From the NCBI GenBank assembly GCA_002325785.1, contig DCSU01000158.1:24558-29708 (forward strand): a DNA stretch of 5,151 bases, in the 5' to 3' direction. Source of the DNA: Bacteroidales bacterium UBA1458 (lineage in GTDB: Bacteria; Bacteroidota; Bacteroidia; Bacteroidales; VadinHA17). Positions 1-5,151 of the stretch are shown piece by piece (position 1 is the stretch's first letter; the number at the start of each line of letters is the position of its first letter). The notes below the pieces were generated by a model. The model made no database searches, was not told the origin of the DNA, and was given only the letters and a program-made list of their open reading frames with translations. Made by a program: the position numbers and the translations under genes.

Positions 1-7
1 CAGAAGA

Positions 8-49
8 ATTGTCGATTGTCGATTTAATCAAAAATCGTAAATCGCAAAT
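8..49. repeat. Short degenerate heptamer repeats in AT-rich spacer
   Basis: Two exact tandem copies of ATTGTCG (8-14, 15-21) are followed by a further partial copy. A second near-perfect pair, AAATCGT (32-38) and AAATCGC (39-45), is followed by a partial AAAT (46-49). CGATTT at 20-25 and AAATCG at 32-37 or 39-44 are inverted copies, so a weak hairpin could form, but there is no GC-rich stem or clean T-tract and I do not call it a terminator. Short heptamer-like repeats of this sort are common between genes in Bacteroidota. No function can be read from the sequence. Confidence 0.5.
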
Positions 50-55
50 TCTTCA

Positions 56-102
56 GACTTTAAGGACTTTACTGACTTTCGACTTGATGACTTTCGACTC
101 TA
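56..102. repeat. Irregular GACTTT repeat cluster reaching the yebC stop
   Basis: GACTTT occurs at 56-61, 65-70, 74-79 and 89-94, with shortened copies GACTT at 81-85 and GACT at 96-99. The copies are therefore spaced 9, 9, 7, 8 and 7 bases apart. The block TGACTTTCGACT occurs twice (73-84 and 88-99). The yebC stop codon (TAG on the minus strand, 100-102) directly abuts the last copy, so the repeat begins immediately downstream of the gene. Confidence 0.5.
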
Positions 103-810
103 AGCAATGTTTGTGAAGACCGCCTGTATGTCATCATCATCCTCGAGGCGGTCAACGATTTTCTCAACATCGGCCATCTGTTCCTCGGTAAGGGTTACCG
201 GATTGAGCGCGATACGCTCCAGGGAGCCTTTCTTTATTTCTATCTCCTTTTCTTCCAGCGCCTTTGATAACGATCCGAAATTTGTATAGTCGCCATAGAC
301 ATACCATGTATCCTCAAATACTTCAATAGACTCCAACCCGGCTTCTATCAGCTCCAGTTCCAGATCATCGCGCGAGATATTCTCCGGGGCATCAAACTCA
401 AAGACAGCCTTGCGTGAGAACATGAACTCGAGTGAGCCGGTAGGCACCAGTGTGCCGCCATTCTTGCTGAGACAGACTTTGACATTGGCAACGGTACGTG
501 TGTTATTGTCAGTGGCAGCCTCTGCCATGATGAGCACCCCGTGAGGGGCTTTGCCCTCGTATGTTACCTCGGTATAAGTTGCAGTATCTTTTCCTGATGC
601 ACGTTCTATGGCTGACTTGATGTTATCCTTGGGCATGTTCTGAGCCTTGGCATTCATGATGGCAGTACGCAGGCGTGCGTTCATCTCGGGGTCACTCCCA
701 CCCTCCTTTGCGGCCATCGTTATTGCTTTTGCGAGCTTTGGGAAAAGCTTTGACATCTTGTCCCATCTTGCCTCCTTGGAGGCCCTGCGATATTCAAATG
801 CGCGTCCCAT
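100..810 (-). CDS. yebC: YebC/PmpR (TACO1) family protein
   Basis: This is a 236-residue soluble cytoplasmic protein of the usual length for the YebC/TACO1 family. Family signatures are visible in order: the helical N-terminal domain (residues 1-75, with KLAKAI near 25-30, AAKEGGSDPEMNARLRTAI at 33-51, and NMPKDNIKSAIERASG at 58-73), the central YEG segment with TDNNTRTVANV at 100-110 and SKNGG at 115-119, GSLEFMF at 125-131, and the acidic C-terminal alpha/beta domain. The opening MGRAFEYRRA replaces the proteobacterial AGHSKW type and is the form I expect in Bacteroidota, which supports this start. The family was long annotated as transcriptional regulators. Mitochondrial TACO1 and bacterial YebC have since been linked to translation, including relief of stalling at proline runs. 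A GAT-type codon run encodes DDDD at 224-227. There is no Shine-Dalgarno sequence before the start. The family assignment is firm; the cellular role here is inferred. Confidence 0.96.
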   Translation of the reverse strand: MGRAFEYRRASKEARWDKMSKLFPKLAKAITMAAKEGGSDPEMNARLRTAIMNAKAQNMPKDNIKSAIERASGKDTATYTEVTYEGKAPHGVLIMAEAATDNNTRTVANVKVCLSKNGGTLVPTGSLEFMFSRKAVFEFDAPENISRDDLELELIEAGLESIEVFEDTWYVYGDYTNFGSLSKALEEKEIEIKKGSLERIALNPVTLTEEQMADVEKIVDRLEDDDDIQAVFTNIA

Positions 811-815
811 ACAGG

Positions 816-854
816 AAAGGTTAAAGGTTAAAGGTTAAAGGTTAAAGGTTAAAG
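816..854. repeat. AAAGGTT heptamer tandem array (about 5.6 copies)
   Basis: Five perfect copies of AAAGGTT (816-822, 823-829, 830-836, 837-843, 844-850) and a partial copy AAAG (851-854) are present without a mismatch. On the minus strand the unit reads AACCTTT, and the array ends five bases before the yebC start codon. If the promoter candidate at 881-888 is real, the array is transcribed as most of the yebC leader. Perfect heptamer arrays can change copy number by slippage. Because this one is outside the reading frame, any effect would be on leader length or structure rather than on the protein. Confidence 0.95.
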
Positions 855-880
855 TGGATTAATCCCTAAATTAAGTGCGG

Positions 881-888
881 CAAAAATA
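881..888 (-). promoter_or_regulatory. Candidate -7 promoter box for yebC
   Basis: The minus strand reads TATTTTTG, a full match to the Bacteroidota -7 consensus TAnnTTTG. Transcription would start near 872-876 and give a leader of roughly 60 nt containing the heptamer array. No TTTG-type -33 box is visible at the expected 19-21 nt upstream, so the call rests on the -7 box and its position between spmAB and yebC. Confidence 0.4.
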
Positions 889-937
889 CAACCTGAAAGG
901 GAAACTTTGACCGGGACCCTGAAAAAATTTGTTAAGG

Positions 938-2170
938 TCAGGCGAAGAAGAGGTATGCGACGAAGATAGCGGCTATAGTCCCGACAATGTCGGCTGTCAG
1001 TCCGCAAATGACCGCATACCGAGAATTTTTGATCCCTACCGATCCGAAGTAGACAGCAAGCACATAGAAGGTGGTGTCAGTAGAGCCCTGCAGGCAGCAG
1101 GCGAGGCGTCCCACGAAAGAATCAGCCCCGTGAATGGTCATCGCATCGATCATCATTCCCCGTGAGCCGCTGCCGCTGAGGGGTTTCATCAGCGCAGTGG
1201 GAAGAGCCTCCGTGAATGAGGTGTCAATGCCCAACCATGCTACCACGGCCGTGATGCCGTCAACGAGCAGGTCCATTGCCCCTGAGGCCCTGAATATCCC
1301 GATAGCAACCAGGATGGCCACCAGGTAAGGTATTATGGTTATGGCAGTTTTGAAGCCGTCCTTTGCACCCTCAATGAATGTCTCATACACATTGACCTTC
1401 TTCAGCATGGCCATTACAATGAACGAGATGATGATAGAAAAGAGAATAAAGTTTGCTGCGAAGGTTGACACAGTATTAATCGTCTCCTGAGGCAGGGTGC
1501 TGAAGTACCACACTATACCGGCAATAATTGCTGTGAGTCCGCCAAGGTATGCCAGCACCACCCTGTTAAGGAGGTTAATCTTCTGGGCAACGGCAACGCT
1601 TATAAGACCTGCCAGGGTAGCCACATAGGTTGAAATAAGTATCGGTATGAAGACGTCAGCAGGATTGGCAGCTCCGAGCTGTGCCCTGTAAACCATTATC
1701 GTTACGGGAATAAGACAGAGGCCGGATGCATTAAGCACCAGGAACATAATCATCGGGTCAGATGCCACCTCCTTGTCGGGGTTATGTTCCTGCATCTCCT
1801 TCATGGCCTTGAGTCCCATGGGAGTGGCGGCATTGTCAAGCCCCAGCATGTTGGCAGCCACGTTAAGCATCATGGAGCCGTTGGCCGGGCTCTCTGAAGG
1901 CAGTTTTGGAAACAGTTTCCTGAAAAGGGGGCCTATGGCCCTCGAGAGAAGTGTCACCGCGCCGCCTTTCTCCCCTACTTTCATTAGCCCCATCCAGAGG
2001 GTGAGCACACCGGTAAGTCCGAGAGAGATCTCAAAGCCGGTTTTGGCACTCGAGAAGGTTGATTCAACCATCCTGTTGAATATCTCCGTGTCACCGTTAA
2101 AAATGAGCTGAGCAAGGGCAAAGACAAACCCTATCAGAAAAAAAGCGATCCAGATATAATTCAGAGCCAT
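938..2170 (-). CDS. SpmA-SpmB fusion, nucleoside-recognition (Gate) domain membrane protein
   Basis: This 410-residue integral inner-membrane protein joins a SpmA-like half (about 1-200) to a SpmB-like half (about 205-410); each half corresponds to a nucleoside recognition/Gate domain. The SpmA-type signature is NVAANMLGLDNAATPMGLKAM at 103-123 (shown by its core NMLGLDNAATP). SpmB-type signatures are PLSGSGSRG at 330-338, GADSFVGRLA at 348-357 and QGSTDTTFYVLAVYFGSVGI at 361-380. Hydrophobic segments lie near 5-23, 47-63, 141-161, 173-195, 203-224, 236-256, 275-293, 302-314 and 386-409. In Bacillus, separate SpmA and SpmB are needed for spore core dehydration. Fused homologues occur in non-sporulating Bacteroidota, where the transported substrate is, to my knowledge, undefined. 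The gene lies 65 nt downstream of siaC with no clear promoter between, so co-transcription is plausible. No Shine-Dalgarno sequence precedes the ATG. The family is certain, the function is not. Confidence 0.93.
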   Translation of the reverse strand: MALNYIWIAFFLIGFVFALAQLIFNGDTEIFNRMVESTFSSAKTGFEISLGLTGVLTLWMGLMKVGEKGGAVTLLSRAIGPLFRKLFPKLPSESPANGSMMLNVAANMLGLDNAATPMGLKAMKEMQEHNPDKEVASDPMIMFLVLNASGLCLIPVTIMVYRAQLGAANPADVFIPILISTYVATLAGLISVAVAQKINLLNRVVLAYLGGLTAIIAGIVWYFSTLPQETINTVSTFAANFILFSIIISFIVMAMLKKVNVYETFIEGAKDGFKTAITIIPYLVAILVAIGIFRASGAMDLLVDGITAVVAWLGIDTSFTEALPTALMKPLSGSGSRGMMIDAMTIHGADSFVGRLACCLQGSTDTTFYVLAVYFGSVGIKNSRYAVICGLTADIVGTIAAIFVAYLFFA

Positions 2171-2235
2171 CCAGGAGTAATTCTCAGAATCTAAAAATAG
2201 AGAAAATTTCTTATCGAGGTGTCAATAGGATAAAA

Positions 2236-2619
2236 TCAGAGCTCCTCCACCTCAATTATTTCAAACGGGACCTGCAACATGGCCTTGAAATCCTTGCCGG
2301 CATCACGCATGTTCTCGTCGCCATTCTCGCAGTACCAGCGGATGAGTACATCACTGTTGCGCAGATAGATCCGCTCAAACCTCTTGAATAGGGCGTGTAT
2401 CCTGTTGGAGGAGCTGGTATTGAAAAACTCGAACTTAACATTCAGCACAGTACGCTCTGCCGGGCGCGAACTGTAGCCTTCGATATACTCGAACAGGGGT
2501 CCGTAAAACCCGGTTGAGTTCTCAGGGATCGACTTGCCCTTCAGCTCAAAGAGTCCAAGCTCCGGATCAAAATTTACCGAAGGCGTTTTCGAAGTCTCTT
2601 TGATAACAAATTTTTCCAT
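2236..2619 (-). CDS. SiaC-family (DUF1987) regulatory phosphoprotein
   Basis: This small soluble protein of 127 residues matches the length and pattern of the DUF1987/SiaC family. Visible features are an N-terminal TPSVNFDPELGLFELKGKSIPE stretch (core FDPELGLFELKGKS at 17-30), the middle segment ending in FEFFNTSSSN (63-72), and the C-terminal DAGKDFKAMLQVPFEI (106-121). In Pseudomonas aeruginosa, SiaC binds and activates the diguanylate cyclase SiaD; it is phosphorylated on a threonine (T68) by the kinase SiaB and dephosphorylated by the phosphatase SiaA. The NTSS motif here places T68 in the equivalent position, so phospho-control is likely retained. None of SiaA, SiaB or SiaD is encoded in this window, and the partner in this organism is unknown. 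The start is supported by family length and by a good promoter candidate a short distance upstream. spmAB follows after 65 nt on the same strand. Confidence 0.9.
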   Translation of the reverse strand: MEKFVIKETSKTPSVNFDPELGLFELKGKSIPENSTGFYGPLFEYIEGYSSRPAERTVLNVKFEFFNTSSSNRIHALFKRFERIYLRNSDVLIRWYCENGDENMRDAGKDFKAMLQVPFEIIEVEEL

Positions 2620-2642
2620 AATCCAGAATTGGCAGCAGAGTA

Positions 2643-2674
2643 TAAATGTAAATTATTCCGGTCAAAAAGACAAA
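2643..2674 (-). promoter_or_regulatory. Candidate siaC promoter (-33 TTTG, -7 TACATTTA)
   Basis: On the minus strand a TTTG box (2674 down to 2671) is followed after exactly 20 nt by TACATTTA (2650 down to 2643). The latter matches the Bacteroidota -7 consensus TAnnTTTG except for the last base. The spacing fits the usual 19-21 nt. The start of transcription would fall near 2637, giving a leader of less than 20 nt before the siaC ATG. It may also drive spmAB. Confidence 0.5.
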
Positions 2675-2723
2675 TGAAACATGGTTGTGGAAAAAGAATT
2701 CATCAATTAAATAAGCTTTTTGT

Positions 2724-2731
2724 TACATTTG
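2724..2731 (+). promoter_or_regulatory. Candidate -7 promoter box for the secreted hydrolase gene
   Basis: TACATTTG is a full match to the Bacteroidota -7 consensus TAnnTTTG, and it lies 39 bp before the ATG at 2771, implying a leader of about 30 nt. No convincing TTTG box is present 19-21 nt upstream (only a TTCA near 2699-2702). This box and the siaC promoter lie back to back in the 151-bp divergent spacer. The rest of that spacer (2620-2770) shows only AT-rich sequence with no clear operator. Confidence 0.45.
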
Positions 2732-2770
2732 AGCATAAACAGCCAAAACACTAAATAAGTTTTTAGCAGA

Positions 2771-5151
2771 ATGATCAGGAGGAACAGGAATTTCAGCCGG
2801 CTTATTATATTCATTTTCTGCGTAGTATCTTTTTTTAAGGTAGCCTCAGCTAAGGATATCACAGTCACCGGCACAGTATCTGATGAGAATGGGGCCCTGG
2901 TCATGAATGCAAGAGTCTCATTTTTTCTCAACACAACTGAATACAGGGCCCTGACGGGCACTGACGGCCGTTATTCCGTAAAAGTTATCGGGTTGTACAG
3001 CGATGTTGAAGGAGAATTCGGGACCGGCATACCCTACCCAAACCCGTTCAACAACAGCGTCAACATTCCCTTTATTATCAACATCCCGGGAGACGTGATG
3101 ATGAACATCTACAACCTTGCGGGAGAAAAGGTAAGAGTCATGGTCTTTCAGGATGTTGCTGCCGGAAGCTATAATATTGTTTGGGACGGCTGCGGCAAGG
3201 ACAACGCCCCCATGAGTTCAGGTCTGTATATCTATGCCCTGACCTTTAAAGGAAGGACATACAGCGGGAGGCTGATGAAGACCTCAGATGGGTCCTCACT
3301 GTCAGTCGGCAGCGGCCTTGAGCCTGTGATGATGCCACCCGTGACATCAATCCCGGAGCCGTCGTACCGTTTCCCGGTGGTATCTGAGGTTACCGCAGCA
3401 GATTATTATCCCGTCAGGCTGACTGATATCGTTCTTGCCGGCGATACCATAATGGATTTTATGCTCTCCCCCAGGCAGGCAATGCCTTTCATGGTGTCAG
3501 GAGACCACATATCCCGTTATGTAACCGGAGATTATAAATCTATGATTCTCAAAGGGGTCAACCTCGGTTCATCACCTCCCGGCTACTTTCCCGGAGAGAT
3601 AGCTTATGCAATCAGTCCTGAGATGTATGAGAAGTGGATCAGCCGGATGGGTGAAGCAGGGTTTAACTCGCTCAGGGTTTATACACTGCATCCGCCGGTA
3701 TTCTACGAGAAGCTTGCCGAGTATAATCAACGGCACCCCGACAAGCCTGTGCTGCTCTTCCAGGGTATATGGCTGGAGGAGATTGAAGACGGATCCGACC
3801 CGGCAGCTTATGATCTCATCAACAGGCGCTCAGCCTTCAGTGGGGAGATTGCCGAGGTGATCGACTGCATCAATGGCAACGGCGATATAGCCTTCAGGTA
3901 TGGCAAGGCATATGGTATCTACAAGACGGATGTATCGCGCTGGACGGCCGGTTACATAATAGGCCGGGAGGTAGCGCCGCAGGAGGTTGACACTACAAAC
4001 AAATTCCATCCGGGTGTCAGCACCTATACCGGTACCCATTTCAGCATCACCGGAGGCAGCGCCGCGGAGGCCTTTGTTGCAGAGATGCTTGACAGGGTGA
4101 TAGTGTTTGAAGAGTCGGAATACAATGTCAGCAGGCCGGTCAGTTTCTCAAGCTGGCCCACTCTTGACCCGCTGGATCATCCTACAGAGATTCACACCGA
4201 CGAGGATGTGGCCTCATTTGACATAACAAAGATCAGCGGTGCAGGCACCCCACCCGGGATGTTCGCCAGCTATCACGCCTATCCCTACTACCCGAACTTC
4301 ATCAGCCAGCAACCCTCATACCAGAGCTACAGCGACAGTGATGGGCCCAACAGCTACCTGGGATACCTTCATGCAATGAAGAATCACTACGGCAGCATGC
4401 CGCTGGTGATAGCCGAGTTCGGTGTACCATCAAGCTGGGGCAGCGCGCATCAGTCGTACAGCGAGATGCACCACGGCGGTTACTCCGAGATTCAGCAGGG
4501 CGAAAAGAACATGCGTATGATGAACAACATGCTCGACGCTGGTTGTGCCGGAGGATTCATGTTCGCGTGGATGGACGAGTGGTTCAAGCGCACATGGATT
4601 GTGCTCTATCTCGAGGCCTACGGACTTGATGGCGGGGCGGATGCCATCCCCACGAGGCAGCTCTGGCACAACGAAACCTCCCCCGAACAGTGCTTCGGCC
4701 TGCTGGCCTTTGACCAGAAGAGTGTTCCTGACCTGGTATCTTTCAATACTGACTCACCCGCGGGAACAGTCAGTTCAATCAGGGCTACAAATGATGAGGG
4801 ATTCCTCTATCTTGAGATTAACACAGCCGCAGACCTCTCTCCTTCGGATGAGTTTATGGTGGCATTCGACACCTACCTGGGCAACACCGGCGAATCGACT
4901 CTCCCCGGGGGTGCCACCATTGCCAACAGGGCGGAGTTCCTGCTGACCTTCAGCCTTGATGATGATACGGCACTGCATCATGTGACACAGGCATATGACA
5001 TGAACGGGTTGACAGTGCGTTTCAATCTTACCGACCCCGCCCTGCAGAAATACCGCAGCACCACCACTGACGGCGCACCATGGAAGGTGATGAGGTGGAC
5101 CAATGACGGCTTTGAGCTCACCTACCAGGATATCGGCAGGGTGCCCCTCGT
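2771..5151 (+). CDS. Secreted multidomain glycoside hydrolase-like protein (partial, 3' end beyond window)
   Basis: One frame stays open for 793 codons to the window edge, so the protein is truncated at its C-terminus. Residues 1-27 form a signal peptide (basic MIRRNRNFSR, hydrophobic core, cleavage after VASA). Residues 29-72 look like the start of a CarboxypepD_reg-like sandwich (VTGTVSDENG, GTDGRYSVKV). Residues about 87-170 match a T9SS-tail/FlgD-like Ig domain (PYPNPFNNSV, MNIYNLAGEKV, WDG, SGLYIYAL). Residues 211-233 resemble the end of the first sandwich. Residues about 255-610 look like a clan GH-A TIM barrel: LKGVNLG 260-266, FNSLRVYTLHPP 298-309, GYIIGREVAP 394-403, ASYHAYPYYPNF 499-510, PLVIAEFG 544-551, FMFAWMDEW 596-604. 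E400 (acid/base) and E549 (nucleophile) are the likely catalytic pair. Residues about 640-793 begin a CBM9/DOMON-like sandwich. No Shine-Dalgarno sequence precedes the ATG; the start is chosen for the signal peptide. Substrate and GH family are not recognised. Confidence 0.82.
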   Translation, partial: MIRRNRNFSRLIIFIFCVVSFFKVASAKDITVTGTVSDENGALVMNARVSFFLNTTEYRALTGTDGRYSVKVIGLYSDVEGEFGTGIPYPNPFNNSVNIPFIINIPGDVMMNIYNLAGEKVRVMVFQDVAAGSYNIVWDGCGKDNAPMSSGLYIYALTFKGRTYSGRLMKTSDGSSLSVGSGLEPVMMPPVTSIPEPSYRFPVVSEVTAADYYPVRLTDIVLAGDTIMDFMLSPRQAMPFMVSGDHISRYVTGDYKSMILKGVNLGSSPPGYFPGEIAYAISPEMYEKWISRMGEAGFNSLRVYTLHPPVFYEKLAEYNQRHPDKPVLLFQGIWLEEIEDGSDPAAYDLINRRSAFSGEIAEVIDCINGNGDIAFRYGKAYGIYKTDVSRWTAGYIIGREVAPQEVDTTNKFHPGVSTYTGTHFSITGGSAAEAFVAEMLDRVIVFEESEYNVSRPVSFSSWPTLDPLDHPTEIHTDEDVASFDITKISGAGTPPGMFASYHAYPYYPNFISQQPSYQSYSDSDGPNSYLGYLHAMKNHYGSMPLVIAEFGVPSSWGSAHQSYSEMHHGGYSEIQQGEKNMRMMNNMLDAGCAGGFMFAWMDEWFKRTWIVLYLEAYGLDGGADAIPTRQLWHNETSPEQCFGLLAFDQKSVPDLVSFNTDSPAGTVSSIRATNDEGFLYLEINTAADLSPSDEFMVAFDTYLGNTGESTLPGGATIANRAEFLLTFSLDDDTALHHVTQAYDMNGLTVRFNLTDPALQKYRSTTTDGAPWKVMRWTNDGFELTYQDIGRVPL

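Noticed and set aside
20..44. CGATTT/AAATCG inverted repeat as a terminator for yebC
   Set aside because: The arms are short and AT-rich, can pair in several registers, and lie about 56 bases beyond the stop. They are better explained by the degenerate repeats.
1..99. CRISPR array or attachment site in the repeat-rich left edge
   Set aside because: The units are only 6-9 bases, degenerate, and lack unique spacers. There is no tRNA, integrase or cas gene in the window.
891..930. Possible terminator between spmAB and yebC
   Set aside because: Only a 4-5 bp GGG/CCC-type pairing and a direct repeat of TTTCAGG (minus strand) are visible. No stable GC-rich hairpin followed by a T-tract was found.
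2256..2441. Second minus-strand frame inside the SiaC-family gene
   Set aside because: It is an out-of-frame shadow of a well-supported DUF1987 gene.
2777..2782. AGGAGG resembling a Shine-Dalgarno sequence just after the ATG at 2771
   Set aside because: It encodes Arg3-Arg4 of the signal peptide n-region. No in-frame start follows at a suitable distance (the next in-frame ATG is codon 45), and this phylum rarely uses Shine-Dalgarno sequences.
2707..2961. Minus-strand open frame of 84 codons overlapping the signal peptide region
   Set aside because: It lies opposite the long plus-strand coding frame, has no recognisable domain, and ends in low-complexity hydrophobic and lysine-rich sequence derived from AT-rich DNA.
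3606..4981. Several other open frames of 68-133 codons on both strands
   Set aside because: All lie inside the single uninterrupted 793-codon frame starting at 2771. Their translations show no family features and are shadows of it.

Overview
The window looks like chromosomal DNA from a member of the Bacteroidota, probably an environmental Bacteroidales-like lineage. This is an inference from several signs: a YebC protein with the MGRAFEYRRA-type N-terminus, a fused SpmA-SpmB membrane protein, a SiaC/DUF1987 protein, a secreted protein carrying a type IX secretion/FlgD-like domain, starts without Shine-Dalgarno sequences, and upstream boxes matching the Bacteroidota promoter consensus (TAnnTTTG, in one case with a TTTG box 20 nt further upstream). 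I cannot name a species.

Layout: positions 1-99 are AT-rich non-coding DNA packed with degenerate short repeats. Three genes follow on the minus strand: yebC (100-810), a SpmA-SpmB fusion (938-2170) and a SiaC-family regulator (2236-2619). Transcription runs from high to low coordinates, so the order is siaC, spmAB, yebC. The first two are 65 nt apart and may be co-transcribed. yebC appears to have its own promoter at 881-888, with an AAAGGTT heptamer tandem array lying in its presumed leader. A 151-bp divergent spacer (2620-2770) holds back-to-back promoter candidates for siaC and for the large plus-strand gene.

From 2771 to the end of the window, one uninterrupted plus-strand frame of 793 codons runs off the edge. 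It encodes a secreted multidomain protein: signal peptide, a CarboxypepD_reg-like beta-sandwich apparently interrupted by a T9SS/FlgD-like Ig domain, a clan GH-A-like TIM barrel with candidate catalytic glutamates E400 and E549, and the start of a C-terminal beta-sandwich that resembles a carbohydrate-binding module.

The three minus-strand genes are conserved housekeeping or regulatory types with no obvious shared pathway. The plus-strand gene is the most distinctive item. I see no transposon, CRISPR array, tRNA, rRNA or defence system. The points most worth a second look are the domain architecture of the large secreted protein, the repeat-bearing regions on both sides of yebC, and the SiaC homologue without its usual partners in view.
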